Assembly (NCBI RefSeq): GCF_018143015.1
Contig: NC_054743.1
Coordinates: 24,117,934 to 24,181,933, forward strand
DNA length: 64,000 bases
Source: Lytechinus variegatus
Lineage: Eukaryota > Echinodermata > Echinoidea > Temnopleuroida > Toxopneustidae
Direction: 5' to 3'
Below are positions 34,577-46,558 of the stretch, one piece after another. Within the stretch, counting starts at the first letter, position 1, and every line of letters starts with the position of its first letter. The notes beneath the pieces are model-generated. The model was not told the DNA's origin and made no database searches. It was given only the letters and a program-made list of their open reading frames with translations. The position numbers and the translations under genes were made by a program.

Positions 34577-35343
34577 CACCCTAAACAATTGATGCGAGCG
34601 CGAAGCACGAGGTGAAGAAAATTGAGATTTTAGACCTAAAAGCGGGACACTCTATTCATATTTTGTTAATCATAAATAAGATATAGTTAATTGAGTATCA
34701 TTAAAAATGCGATCGTGAAGCGTGAGCAGACAATATTGATATTCTGATGTGAAACTGGATAATTTAAGTACATTTTCAATAAAGTACATGCAGGCTATCG
34801 CGCATGTTTTAGATTTAGACCTAGAATCTGGGCATTCTGAATACATTTGTTTAATACACGTAGACAATAGTACCTTGGCTAATCAAACAATGTGACCACG
34901 CAGCGTGAGCTTAAAATGCTGATTTGAAGACCATAAAACGGACATTTTACAGAGCACTTAAATTTGTAAATGATAATAATGAAAGCTCGATGTCTGAGCT
35001 AAAATATGTTTTGTATATTGACTTCAAACCTTGTTCTATATCAGCCTATTGAGCAAGATATGAATCTTATCGAACAGGCAATTTTGGCGCGAAGCGCATG
35101 CAAAAATTTTATATAGTAACATGAAAGATTTTTTTTTTGCAATTCTTCCCCTCACACTATTTCATTCACTCGTCTTCCTCCACTTATTTTCCTCTTATTT
35201 TTTCTTCTGTCTTTCTACTTCTTTTCCTTTTTCTCTTTCTCCCTTTTTTTTTTGCTCGGCCAATTATTTCGGGGGGGGGGGGAGCACCTGAGGGCACACC
35301 AAATCTCAGGGGGGGGGGCGTGCCCCCCGTAGCTACGCCACTG

Positions 35344-35980
35344 GGGTTGTAGAGTTGTAAGGGGGGCACACTTCTGTTTTAACGGCATTTTTATATTGAA
35401 AATTTTAAATGTGCCTCTCAAGGGGGGGGGGGGGCACGGGCCGGCTTTGCCCCCTGGATCCGCTAGTGAGTATAAATTTAACCTGTGCTTTAAATAGAAA
35501 ACACATAATCTGGGCAATGTAAGGTCTCCTTCCACGAGCGTACCGGGTGGGGGAGCAGGGTCGAGTGCCACATAAATTTTGAGGATCCTTTTATTTTTGC
35601 TGTTGCTTGTCAGAAAACATTTGACCCACCTAACAATGTTTGCTAGGACTTACACCAATGACGAATTAACCTATAGAAATATGAGTCGGAAACATTCTCT
35701 CGATTCAAAATTCTACAACACATGCGTAACACACTATGACTGAAGAGTTAATTGATTCTATTCTAGGGCAAAAATGGGCAATGTCGTCGTCGTCAGGAGG
35801 AGATTCCCCGCATGTTGAATTCCTCGTAGGTGGAATTCCCCGATAACATTCCGACCGTTAAGGTTGTTAGTTTTTTAAGTGAAAAAAGCCTAATCATTAT
35901 TTGAACGATCGAGGGAATGAAATTTACCCGAAATGATAACCATTGGAATAATTTCAGTTGAAATTATGGTTCATATAGCA
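35344..35980. other. Spacer with a family B end fragment
   Basis: 35440-35470 reads GGGCACGGGCCGGC...CCCCCTGGATCCGCTAGTG, resembling a family B right end without a partner. The rest holds no gene. Confidence 0.4.
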
Positions 35981-37521
35981 CAGTGGCGTAGCTAGGATTT
36001 TTTCGGGGAGGTGGAGGGCACTGGGGGTCCTTACTTTTTCAGGGGGGGGGGCAACATTATTTTTCTGTGTGTGTGTGTGTATGTGTCACGAGGATCCGAC
36101 TTTCGCCAATAGGGGGTGGGGCCCGAAATCATTTTCACCTATATTTACGATCAGTCAGCTTCATTCTTATAAGACAACATAAATATGAAATAATCTCATA
36201 AGCCCTATATAAAAAAAGTGCGAGCGCGAAGCGCGAGCCAATTTTTATTTATTTTTTATCTTTCATGGAGCTATAATAGCTCCATGTAAAAGTGCGAGCG
36301 CGAAGCGCAAGCAGACAATTCTATTCTGATCTGGAACTGGATAATTTAGGCATATTTTAAATAAAGAACATTCAGGCTATCTTAATAAACATGCGTGCAC
36401 ATGTTTTAGATTTAGACCTAGAATCTGGGTATTCTGAATACATTCTTTTAATAATGAAGATCAATAATGCAAGCGCGAGCTGAAAACATTTGATATTACG
36501 ATCTAAAAAGGTCCATTTAAATACTAATTCAAATACTGTGTAGGAAAATTGTGAAGTTGATGTGGATCACAGTTAATGAATGATGCGAGCGCGAAGCGCG
36601 AGTTTAACAAAGGACTGGGACGTTCTAAGGACATTTTGTCATCATATGAAAATGATGACTATCTTCCTATTATTCCTAAACTTGTCGATAATCCATTCTA
36701 AAAAGACCCAATTTAGTTATTAGGAATTCATGAAATGTTATTTTCTTAATCGTTAATCTAATTTGTGTAATGACAGTGTGGAAGTTGTTTTTTTAAGGCT
36801 TGAAAATGAAAAATGTTGCGCATTTGTAACCATATGAATACGCATTACAGTGGTTAATACATTTTTAACAATTAATGCGAGCACGAATCGCGAGCTGATT
36901 TTTTTAAATAAAATGTTTAAAAGGGACTGGATTTTTTGTTTGCTTATATAGAATTGATATAGAGTACTCACCAATCAAAATGCGAGCGCGCAGCGCTAAC
37001 TTATAGGCCTACGTTTCGACAGTCACCTCTGAAAATGGATATTTTGAGAACTTTATGGATTACGCGAAGACAAACAGAGCTTGGCAAATGAAATAATGCG
37101 ACCACGCAGCGTGAGCTTAAAATGTTGATTTGTAGACCATATTAACAGACATTTTACAGAGTGCATTACGATTGTAAATGGAAAAAAATAATGAAAGCTC
37201 GATGTCCGAGCTGAAATATGTTATGTACATTGACTTCAAAACTTGATATTTTAAGCTCCATATTAGCCTATAATTCGAGCGCGAAGCGCAAACGAAAATT
37301 TTATTTAGTAACATGAAATTATTTTTTTTTGCAAGTCTTCCCCTAACAATATTTTATTCACTCGTCTTCCTCCTCTTTTTTCCTTCTGTCTTTCCCCTTC
37401 TTTTTCTTTTTTTTTTTGCTCGGCCAATTTTGTTTTTCAGGGGGGCACCTGGGGGGGGGGGGCACATCAAATGTCGGGGGGGACGTGCCCCTAGCCCCCT
37501 CCCTCCGTAGCTACGCCACTG
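35981..37521. mobile_element. hAT-type element, family A, second complete copy
   Basis: Ends CAGTGGCGTAGCTAGG and TAGCTACGCCACTG are flanked by atatagca/gtatagca (7 of 8 bases match). 1541 bp, uninterrupted, and so the best view of the family. At least eight copies of the 19-bp motif lie at 36219, 36291, 36466, 36580, 36875, 36980, 37096 and 37275, all forward, then the pyrimidine-rich tail and poly-G block. No transposase frame. Confidence 0.88.
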
Positions 37522-37527
37522 GTATAG

Positions 37528-37619
37528 CAGTGGCGTAATGTGCCAAAGATAGAGTTTAGAGGGGATCAGATATCTCTCTGATCCCTTTTCTCCCCCATCT
37601 GTACGTATATACGCCACTG
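37528..37619. mobile_element. Miniature element with family A-like tips
   Basis: CAGTGGCGTA and TACGCCACTG bound 92 bp containing an inner hairpin (GGGATCAGATATCTCTCTGATCCC). It starts within the target duplication of the preceding family A copy. No clear duplication of its own. Confidence 0.55.
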
Positions 37620-37847
37620 GTACGTAGGCCTAGGCCGACTACATTTATTTTCAAAGTCAATGAATTACCTTGTAGTGGAATCTAGCCATGTAAAAGCAAT
37701 AAAAAAATAATAATCTACAGAGGATTTTTCAGGCATTGAAACATTGGAGCTTTTTTTTTATGAAATCACGAAAAACAAATGAAGGGCGTCGTAGAGTATA
37801 ATGGTGTGACGTCATGTTAGTTTGCATTCATCGTTTTTATGATCATT

Positions 37848-38010
37848 GGCCCGTTTCATAAAAGACTCGGAACTGTTTGTCATTATGGTAACTAATATAA
37901 TATGGCAACTGCGGCTCAACAGCCGATCAAAATTAATATTTACTTACTATTTACCACAGATGACAGTCATCAAAATTGTGAGTCTTTATGATTTTGGAAG
38001 CACACAAAAT
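37848..38010. mobile_element. Foldback MITE (CCGTTTCATAAAAGACTC ends)
   Basis: Arms TTTCATAAAAGACTCGGAAC and GAGTCTTTATGATTTTGG, with inverted inner words (TGTCATTATGGTAACTA / TGACAGTCATCAAAATTG). About 160 bp, no coding content. Confidence 0.6.
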
Positions 38011-38282
38011 ACATCCAAAACTTAATTCGATATTGAACCGATTCATGGTCTGATAAGTTACTAATCAGCACTTTAAAAATTATTAAAAATTTACCCGGTT
38101 CATGATTCGTTTGGAACCACAATGACATCAGCTATAAGGAAGTATACATATGGCTATTTGTCGGCGGGGGGGGGGGTGTGGGGGTGGGCATGAAACCGAT
38201 CCTCCTCCATTTTTGGATTTTGATGTTTTTCATCATTATCTACCGCTATAGGTAGGCCCTATAATTGCTGAAATGCCCCCAT

Positions 38283-38355
38283 AAAATAACAGATAAATAA
38301 ATAAATAACAGTGAATGAATAAATGAATGAATGAATAAATAAATAAATAAAGATG
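38283..38355. repeat. AAAT/AATG tetranucleotide repeat
   Basis: Interrupted (TAAA)n and (TGAA)n units beside the last identified FN3K exon of the - strand copy. Confidence 0.9.
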
Positions 38356-38457
38356 AATGAATAGATAATGAAAAAAAATGCATAAATCAATAACAGATGT
38401 AAGCGTCGTCATCGCTTTTGTACCTGTTATTAAAACATTGAATCTAACAGGCCTTAC

Positions 38458-41400
38458 CAATAATTGAGAAAGAAACTGATGATGTATAGTTTTTCCCTCT
38501 CGTCGAAACCCTCTGCCTTTGGAATCAGTCGGTGATAGGCTGGGTAGAAATCTTGTTTGAAGTCGACAAATTCTCGGGTCGCTGCTAGTTCAAACTCGTG
38601 ATGTCCATAGATACAAGCAGGATCGAATATCACTGGAAATTGATGGATTTAGGCCTGTTTCAATAATTGCATATCGTCCAAAATTTGACGATGAGACATT
38701 CAGTATGTGTCCCAGAAAAAGAAGCGATTCGGAGAATTATTGTTTTATCATCTTAATCACAATAATTTTTCATAAATGGAATATGTTTGTAAAGTGTAGG
38801 TCCTCCTGTAACAAAACATATGCATAGTTAGGGGCGTCATGCCAACAATAAATTTCGACCCTTTTTCGATTTTGATTAAACATTCCGAACAATGATATCT
38901 CACCCTATTCCTTTTCTCCTTATGATTATCTACCATTTTATTAGTCGTGGAACTATTTCTCTCTCTCTCTCCCCCTTTTTTTTTTGGGGGGGGGAGGACA
39001 AAGTTTCTACGCCCTCCCCCCGCCTCCACCTGTATTGCAGGTGAAAGGCACTAAAACTAACCTGGACCCGTCGTTGTTTCGCCAACATTTCCCCCGTGTA
39101 GGTCACCATGCAGTAACGCTGGAATAACGCGGTCGGTACCGCGGAATAACCGCGGTATGTGCCTTACAAGATGCGGCCACATCTCGATCAATGTGCGGTC
39201 TCCAAATTCCCTCTCAATGTAATCCATCCGAGGTTTCAATCTTTGGCGGACAAAAAAAGTCTGAGGAAGTAAGATTGGTGAATACTGTGATTGAATTGAC
39301 AAATTTAATCCTTATCCGGTTGAACATCAATTATCGAATGACGTGGTATTGCATTGGGAATATTTGCACCATTGAAAAAAAAGGAAGGGGAAGAAAGAAA
39401 AAATAAACAAACTGAAAATTGAGTTAGGGGTTATTTTCCTACACAATACACCAATTACTAAAATAATGAAAAATAATGTCACCTTTCTTGCCCCCACTCG
39501 ATCCTATCGAAATACCCTGTGGTCACCCTTGTGTCAACATCATTACAATTCAGAGGTATATCTGCTTTTTCATAGAGATTTGACTCTTCATAAGTTCTAA
39601 ACGTGCAAGCGAACGTCCGGGGAGGGGGGGGGGCTGCCCCCATGACCCATGCCCCCCCGTTGCTGCCACTGGTATGAACAAGCCAAAAGAGGAATAGACA
39701 GCAAATGCAAGTATCTTACCATCCAGTCATCCGACCATGTGTTATCTTGAGGTAGGTATCCCACGCAGGTGGTGGTGTGGAATCCAAACTGAGAGACAGA
39801 TCGTTGGGTTTCCTCCTCAACATCTTCCCCATTTAAATCCTGCATGTATGTAGGACGCGAAACTGGGACCCCACCGATCCTGCCTTCGTGCTTTTCCTCT
39901 TTCATCTTTAGACGACTGTTGTGGAGATGTAACCTGATTCATGGAAATATTCCGTGATTTTTTTTAAAGGCTGTCATGAGCTTGTGATATCCCGGCCGGA
40001 TGAGAGAATTCATCAGGGTTGCAGGAATTCAGGGGAAGGGGGGGGGGGCACAATGTAGCATTATTTTGACGAGTAAAAACAAGAATGTTAAAATGGGCTT
40101 TTTAAAAAAGGGATCTTTAATCCTCACTTTCGGGGATGGGGGGGGGGGGACAGTGGACATCAAGAGGTACAAACGGGGACATGTACCTCCTGGTTCCACG
40201 TCTGAATATTAATAATAAGACGCGTTATGAATGGCTCCCCTCAAAGGCCATCACTTCATTATCATCATGACTTTAACTGCACCATTGAATTCAAAGGCCC
40301 TGTGAGCGTTTCATGAAAGGACTTGCCAGAGGTTTTATCTGACAAGTCCCGTTTTATCTGACAGTTACCATAGTAACAGTGGATCTCAGCCAATCAAAAT
40401 CAGGAAAAGTTGTCCGATCTGACAACTAATAATTTGTCAGCTGAAAATGTTGATGAAGAGCTCCCCTGATCTTATGATTTTTTTTAAATGCTTATTTCAA
40501 AAGTTATATACTCCACATTATTAATAATACCTCTGAATTCTAAATTTTTGCAACATAATTCACCCTGTACAGGCTTACATAGCCAAAATAGGCTTTGGTT
40601 GAAATTACCTTGCGACAGCTTCACCCAACGCAGCAGCGTGCTGATCAAGTTCTGTCAATTCAAGATGTTCCATGATAAAGATAGATCCTGGGCCATCGTC
40701 AATGTCATAGATCTGAATAGGTCTAGGACATTGGACCGTTCCAGTGCCTAGCAGGGACTCTAGGCCAGCCTTTTCGCCTTCAAACATCGTCATCGTCTGC
40801 GTGTAAATCAAGAGAATTGCAATTCTTCTCTATCTTTTCTTTTAATCTTTGTTTTCTATCATGAATGTGAGTATGTGACATACTATATCAATGGGACTAT
40901 TTTTTTCTTCAGAAATACGGTGTCAAGAATTTATCTGGACAATTACTGGATTAGGGTTCTCAACGAAAGCTAGTCTCCTTTTTCGATCTTTTTTTTTGTA
41001 CCAGTGATCAACTAAGTAATTTTTATTTCAAATATTTGGGATTTGAATGAATGAATGACACATCCATACGCTCAGAGCATTTTCCATATTGAAGCAAAAC
41101 TTTAAATGACAGGAATCCGTCAATGACAGAACATCTTCACCGCTATTTCTCAGGGACTCCGCAAGGCTCAGCATTCGGACTGGTATTATTCGTTTTATCA
41201 TCTTTCAACGTTTGGCAATATTTTTTGGACATGTCCATCAATGCTATTAAGGGGTGTGCTCACAATGATATCACGTACATACTTTATTTCAAATATATTA
41301 TATATAAGTTTATTTTCAAGTATTCTCAAAATTGTCTACGCAAACCTAACGTCTTCGTCAGGTTTGCGTCGAAAATTGCATATGGAACAGCACGATCGCC

Positions 41401-41592
41401 AAAGCCAAGTTTCTACATGGTTATATAAAGCAAACAAACGAATAAACATACCTGACTCTTTGTGTTCATCTTGACAAAGTATTTTCCTCTGTCAGTCTGA
41501 AAACCCCTACATTCATTCATGACCCCTCTGTCAAGGATTGGTAATTCTTTAAAAATCTTTAATCCCATCCGATCGGAAAGTGTCTTCTCCAT
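38458..41592 (-). CDS. Fructosamine/ketosamine-3-kinase-like protein, copy 1
   Basis: Family members phosphorylate sugar adducts on lysines so that they fall off proteins (deglycation). - strand exons: 41452-41592, 40609-40796, 39720-39933, 39062-39260, 38458-38632, all in phase without frame breaks. Landmarks: FVKMN (ATP-site Lys, exon 1), MFEGEKAG and PRPIQIYD (exon 2), FGFHTTTC (exon 3), LLHGDLHGGNVG with the catalytic Asp (exon 4), IFDPACIYGHHEFEL with the metal-site Asp (exon 5). The frame enters a further intron after ...FFLNYW, so a short last exon (expected to resemble NHFG...) should follow; I could not find it. Likely closer to FN3KRP/FN3K than to bacterial kinases. The usual ELAIA.MFGGF stretch is replaced by ELAATREFVDF. 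A human-type symbol is withheld because this is one of two paralogues. Confidence 0.9.
39605..39672 (-). mobile_element. Solo hAT-like end
   Basis: On the - strand, CAGTGGCAGCAACGGGGGGG followed by poly-G/C, in an intron of FN3K copy 1. It has no partner end, so it is a remnant. Confidence 0.45.
40298..40482. mobile_element. Foldback MITE (TTTCATGAAAGGACTTG family)
   Basis: GCGTTTCATGAAAGGACTTG on the left; on the right 'gatgaagagctcccctgat'. Inner 'atctgacaagtcc', 'ttaccatagtaac' and 'cagccaatcaaaatcagg' are shared with 45018-45252 and 7500-7682. In an intron of FN3K copy 1. Confidence 0.75.
41123..41300 (+). mobile_element. LINE reverse-transcriptase fragment, degenerate
   Basis: A short + strand stretch reads SGTPQGSAFGLVLFVL, the RT motif usually written GTPQGSVLGPLLF in CR1/Jockey/L2-like LINEs. 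It is followed after ~30 residues by GCAHNDITYILYF, in place of the A-D-D active site (the Asp pair is lost). Only about 180 bp remain. It lies antisense in the first intron of FN3K copy 1. Confidence 0.6.
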
Positions 41593-41880
41593 TTTTAGAA
41601 CCCAGATTTGTTATTATTTTATATCCCGTTTGAAATCTGAGGATTGAACAAAAAGGGTTCAAATAGCCTTAACTTCACAGGGTTACGTCATGAAACATAA
41701 TGGGAATTTCACTATTATACAAGCTACCACAAAATTCTATAGGCCTATTTGATTGGCTGATGAGAGCAACTAGCTGCTAAAAATCACTGAAAAATCTTTA
41801 GGCCTATATTATTACACGAATTACGCTCCCATAAGATAGGGGTCTCCCTAATGTAACATAAATAACATAGATTTAAAAAA

Positions 41881-42152
41881 CATGGCCGTCACCAGATTTT
41901 TTTCAAGGGGGGGGGGGTTGGGGGATTACCAATTCCGACTTCAGGCAATGCTGCTGGTGGCCCTAGGAACGATGTTTTTTAACAGGGTGTGCTGGTTTAG
42001 AATATTTGACAAGCAAGAAAAAAAGAAAAAAAAAGGAATGGTTTCACTACCAAAACGAAGGTCATCTTGGTCACGAGCCGAAATTTCACGAGCAAAAAAA
42101 AACCAAGTTGGTCCTCTGCACCGCACCCCCTCCCCACCCGGTGACGGCCATG
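41881..42152. mobile_element. hAT-like MITE (CATGGCCGTCACC ends)
   Basis: CATGGCCGTCACCAG with poly-G on the left and CCCGGTGACGGCCATG on the right, 272 bp. Target duplications are not obvious. Confidence 0.6.
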
Positions 42153-42159
42153 AATAATT

Positions 42160-44258
42160 ATGACTGAAATGGATTTACGATCTGTAAAGGGAACATAACA
42201 GGCTTCATCCCAAACAAACGCAACAATGTTAGGGTTATATATATGCCTCCCACCACTATAGTAATACTAATAGACATCATAATAACGAATAATGGATATT
42301 TACCTTTCTCGCCAAGTCGAATAGGCTACTTCTGCACATTCAAACTATAAAGAACCATTGATATAAGAACGAAAACGTCAATTATAAAGATCAGTTTCAT
42401 CTATATTTCGAATGACGCCAATGACTACAGCTTCATAGTATATCCTTCGATCGAAGTTTGCAGACGATAAAAACCTGTCAATTAACTATTCAGTATGAGC
42501 AAAGTGGTCGCGTCTGCGAATATTATTTGGAATACACCGAAATTAGGTTGGTAAATAAAGCGAAATAATTTCAACTGGGTATTATTGTTGTTGTGGAAAG
42601 CCCACTCTTTTTCGCAATAGAAGTGGGTGTGTTGGTGAATATTTCGTAATAATGGAGCGCTGTGACGTGTGTTGTACTTGATATACCTGTAACCTTTCGA
42701 CCGGGCTTCTATTTATCTTTTCATTAAACGTGCCAAACTGTAAACCATGTCTTACAATAAAATACACAAATCTGCACTCTTCTTCTTCTAGCTTGGGTTG
42801 GTTGGCAACCAGTCAAGAAATTACTATTTTGCCACTGCTCTTCGGAGCTTTTGGGTATATTTTCTTTTTTTTAACTCTTGAAAAGGGTTATGAATAGCTT
42901 CTTTCTCATTTAAGGGTTCTATATATTATATAGCATCTTTTAAAAAAAATGAAATAAGAATATCAGTTTTCATTTCATTGGCCGATATAATATTCACACA
43001 TATACAATAGGTTGCATTGACATAGTTGGTAAGAAATAGAAATAAATGAAATTAGAGAAAAGGAAGGCAGAAATGAAAATTTCTCTTCCCGAAAAGGCGC
43101 ATAAAATCACGGAAACAACACAACTGCACGCAAGCTTGTACGTAGGCTTGAATGCATATTATATTTTGAAAATACAAGGAAAAAAAGAAGAAAAAAAGTC
43201 AACTGGGTGCATATAGTCTCCATGCGGTGTGTTTTTATTAATAGTATTTTCTTCATTCTACCGTAAAATGATTGACTTGGGATTTCATCAATCTCGAACA
43301 AAAGCAACGACTCCTCATCAATCCATAGTAAACGCATGATTGACCCCATGCATGGTAAACGCAATGCTTCGGCAAATACCAATATTTTCATTGAAATGGT
43401 CAATAAGGGAAAGGTAGAGGACGGAGAGAAAGATAGAGAGAGAGAGGGGGAGGCCCGGGGAGGGAGGGGGGAGGGGGTATATAAAAAGGGGGAGGGCCCG
43501 GGGGAGGGGATGTCCCGCTCTCCTTTTTTTCTGCAGGGCAGTAATTTCATAATGGCAGTATGGGTATGAGTGGCCCTCAAGATCTCCCACCTTCATGCCT
43601 TGCCAGCATTTCTCTAGCATTTTTTTTCAATAACCATCCCCCGTTATTAAGTCCCTCATTTCAGGCGTCGGCGAAAACCCCCATTTAATTCATGTAAAAT
43701 TCAAGTTCCCAAGCACCTCCATTTGCAAAGGACCATCTACTTTTTGAGCCCCTCATTTTATTGCAACTAATTCATTTCCTAAGGGTACTGGTTTCATATT
43801 TGGGGCCGCACACCTACCCTTTCCAATTCTGAGCCCCCCCCCCCCACCGCGGAAGATGATAGAGACGAGAGCTAAACAGAGAGAGAAAAAGAGAGAGACA
43901 CAAACAGCACTGTCAGAAAGTGAACGAAAGAGAGAGGGAGAGAGAGAGAGAGAGGGGGGGGGGGAGCGGTGAAGATAGATTGGCGGAATGAAGTAAAAAG
44001 GGAGATAATTTCCACGCACCATGTATTTTGTACAATTATGATCTGCTATTGTTTGAGACTTTAGGATTTAAAAATAGCTTTGTATAAGACAAGAAATATT
44101 TTGTTTTGTTCATATCAGTACCAGTATGAATCAAACAAAACTTTTGTTATGAAAAAAATGGATGTCAAATAAGTTTTGATATTCAAGGTTTAAATTATAC
44201 GCCGATATTCTCCAAACCGTGGTAAGCCTCATACATAATATGGGCAGCGGTGTTTGAT
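42160..44258. other. Gene-free stretch with GA-rich tracts
   Basis: No exon is recognisable. 43425-43520 and 43860-43975 are long purine tracts (GAGAGA..., poly-G). Open frames across them are composition artefacts. Confidence 0.5.
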
Positions 44259-44588
44259 TTAAAGGGGAATCCAGCCTTGGTCATAATATGTTGTATTTGA
44301 AAGGAGAAAAATAATCAAAATAGAATGGTGAAAGTTTGCAAGAAATCGGACAAGCAATAAGAAAGTTATGGCTCTTTTAAAATTGAGATCTTTAAGACTT
44401 TCACCCTTTTTACACAGGATTTTCTTAGCCCCGGACTATCGCTAACCCCGTACTATCCTTAACCCTGTACTATTTTTCCCCCTTTTCACACATGCCAAAT
44501 TGTTATTGCTAACCCCGGATAAGGAATGCTTGCTTTTCACACACGAAACTCGCTAACTCGATCTTAACCCCGTACTATCGCTCTTAGC

Positions 44589-46558
44589 CAAGGGCGCCGG
44601 AAGCGGGGGGGCAGGGGGGGCACTTGCCCCCCCAAAGAAAATTTCGGGGGGGCAAAACGAGATTTTGCCCCCCCAATGTGCCCCCCATAAAAGTAGAAAA
44701 ATGATATTATTTAAAGACAAAAGTAAACGATGAAGGCACTTTTCTGCCTAAGAATTGTCATTTCTATTGTAAAAATGAAAAAATTTCGCCCCTGACGGGG
44801 CAATTCGGGGTAATTACACATTATAGTAAGCCTTGCGTCTTTTGACGAACATGTCCCTCTGTGAAACATATAAGCCCATTTTCCATCTTATTACAGTGTG
44901 ATAACGTTTAACCTTTCAATGAATACATTTCAGACTAAAACCGAATGGCAAATTAAAAGTGGTTCACCAATGCTTTGTCGGCTAACAAACGCGCGGTCGC
45001 CCAGAAACGCTCAGACCGGGGTGGTGTTTCATCAATATTTTCGTCCGACAAGTTGTCAGATCTGTCAACTTTCCTGTATTTTCCTTGAAGCGCCATGAGC
45101 ACCGAAAGGTGGACCTGTGCGCTATATAAGTAGCCACCATTATTATTATTATTCTGATTGGTTGAGAAGCATTGTTACCATAGTAACTGTCGGGTAAAAC
45201 AGGACTTGTCGGATAAAACGTCCGAAAAGTCCTTTCATGAAACGCTCCCCGGGCCCGATATCACCAACGCGCGTGAACGCTAGTTACTCGAGCAACATAT
45301 GGAATCTGAAAGTAGCTGTAAAACCGAAAAGTTTAAAGAGTTACAGAGGCTTGAGTAGTTGCTTATTGGATAAATGAAAAGATGCTAGCTTGAGTCGGCG
45401 AATGGAGTGCAGAGCAGGAGTACTCATCTATCAACTAATCAAGCCTCTTCAAGTCTTCAACCTTTTCTGGTTTACTGTCTTTATCAGGACTACGCTCATT
45501 TGAACAAAAAATTACTCGACTATCAACTGTCCACTTCCTCCTATCAATTTTACTTCTTCCTCTATCCACTTTTTCGAAAACTCCTCATGGAGTACCGTCA
45601 ACCACATCCGCTATTGGAATGTAATTGTTTTCTTCTAAATAATGTTACATAATGTACATTATGAACTGCCGTAGTTTGTTAATTCATGATTATTTACAAA
45701 TGAATATTTTCTGGAATTTGATATTCATCATTTCCTAGTTATGGTCACATTTTCCCCAGAAAGTATGTAAAGAAAAAACAAGATTTTGAAGGGGTCATCC
45801 AAAAGTGCTTCCCATCCATACAAAAACATGCCAAAGGAAACACATAAATCGAGTAATGGTTTAAATTTTCAGAAAAGTTTAAAATTGTTAGACAATAATT
45901 AAGCAGGTCATATTTCTTTGTCCTCCAGTTACAAAATATGAAACGTTTTGCCTATGCATGGATAATCAGGGACTCCAATGCTGAGGTCAGAAATGATTTG
46001 CATAAAATGGGGATTTAATTGCTTATCGACGTCTGCCACGTCAGAACAGTATGACATTTAGAATTTGAAAATACATTAATCAGAATGTATTTTGTTTCTG
46101 TTGTTACGCTTCTTCTGCTTAATACACTCCTTGAGAGTTATGATAATTGTGCTCTCTCGCTTCGTCCGTGTATGTAAATGTACATAAATAAATATTTCTG
46201 ATAGGATATTGCATGAAAAATGTAATTTCTGGTATTTTGAATCGATATAAGCGTATATTACGTAATTTAATTGATCAGACACAAAAACACATTTTGCGCG
46301 TAGATTTCATAGGTTCTCATAAACTCTGAGTATAGTCTTTCGTAGTGAATTCTATGTTTAAATCTCATGAAATTTATTTTTGAATTCTATTAGAAATGCA
46401 ACTTTTATACTCCATTTTTACACAAAATCATTACGGGGGGGGGGGGGGGGTCCAACCCCCTCTTCCGCTCGATCGCTTCGGTATCGCACGCTGTCAAATA
46501 TATTGTGCCCCCTTCGGGATTTTGCCCCCCCAAAACTGAAAGTGTTCCGGCGCGCCTG
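44589..46558. mobile_element. Third layer: hAT-like element (CAAGGGCGCCGGAA ends)
   Basis: CAAGGGCGCCGGAAGCGGGG and TTCCGGCGCGCCTG are inverted; just inside are poly-G/poly-C blocks with 'ttgcccccccaa'. The flanks (ctcttagc and cctttatc) match at only five of eight positions, so the duplication is doubtful. Confidence 0.6.
45018..45252. mobile_element. Fourth layer: foldback MITE with SINE tail inside
   Basis: GGGGTGGTGTTTCATCAATA and CTTTCATGAAACGCTCCCCGG are the arms; same family as 40298-40482. 45090-45150 interrupts it with 'gcgctatataagtagccacc' and (ATT)n, the 3' tail of a tRNA SINE. Confidence 0.7.

Larger units (their letters stand above)
31276..34580. mobile_element. Foldback MITE split by a later insertion
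   Basis: Ends GGCTGTGTTTATGCTTCCA and TGGAAGCATAAACACACC are inverted copies flanked by CTAA (31272-31275 and 34581-34584), a TTAA-like 4-bp site. Without the insert it would be about 500 bp. The arms contain 'cagaatcagcgtttc' and its complement. It sits inside the family A element and is interrupted just before its right end by the family B element. Confidence 0.75.
30747..35343. mobile_element. hAT-type element, family A, complete with nested insertions
   Basis: The ends CAGTGGCGTAGCTAGG and TAGCTACGCCACTG are flanked by a perfect 8-bp duplication gggttgta (30739-30746 and 35344-35351), the hallmark of hAT transposition. It has no transposase. Its own sequence is about 1.3 kb: poly-G near both ends, several copies of the 19-bp motif in forward orientation (30950, 31173, 34590 and weaker ones), and a pyrimidine-rich tail. 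About 85 bp in is GGGCGGATCCGACTTTCGCC, the terminus of family B. The other ~3.3 kb are later insertions, listed separately. Confidence 0.9.

Noticed and set aside
43107-43620. Overlapping 100- and 157-codon open frames
   Set aside because: They are produced by purine/pyrimidine tracts (GAGAGA and poly-G) and give low-complexity Pro/Ser/Leu translations.
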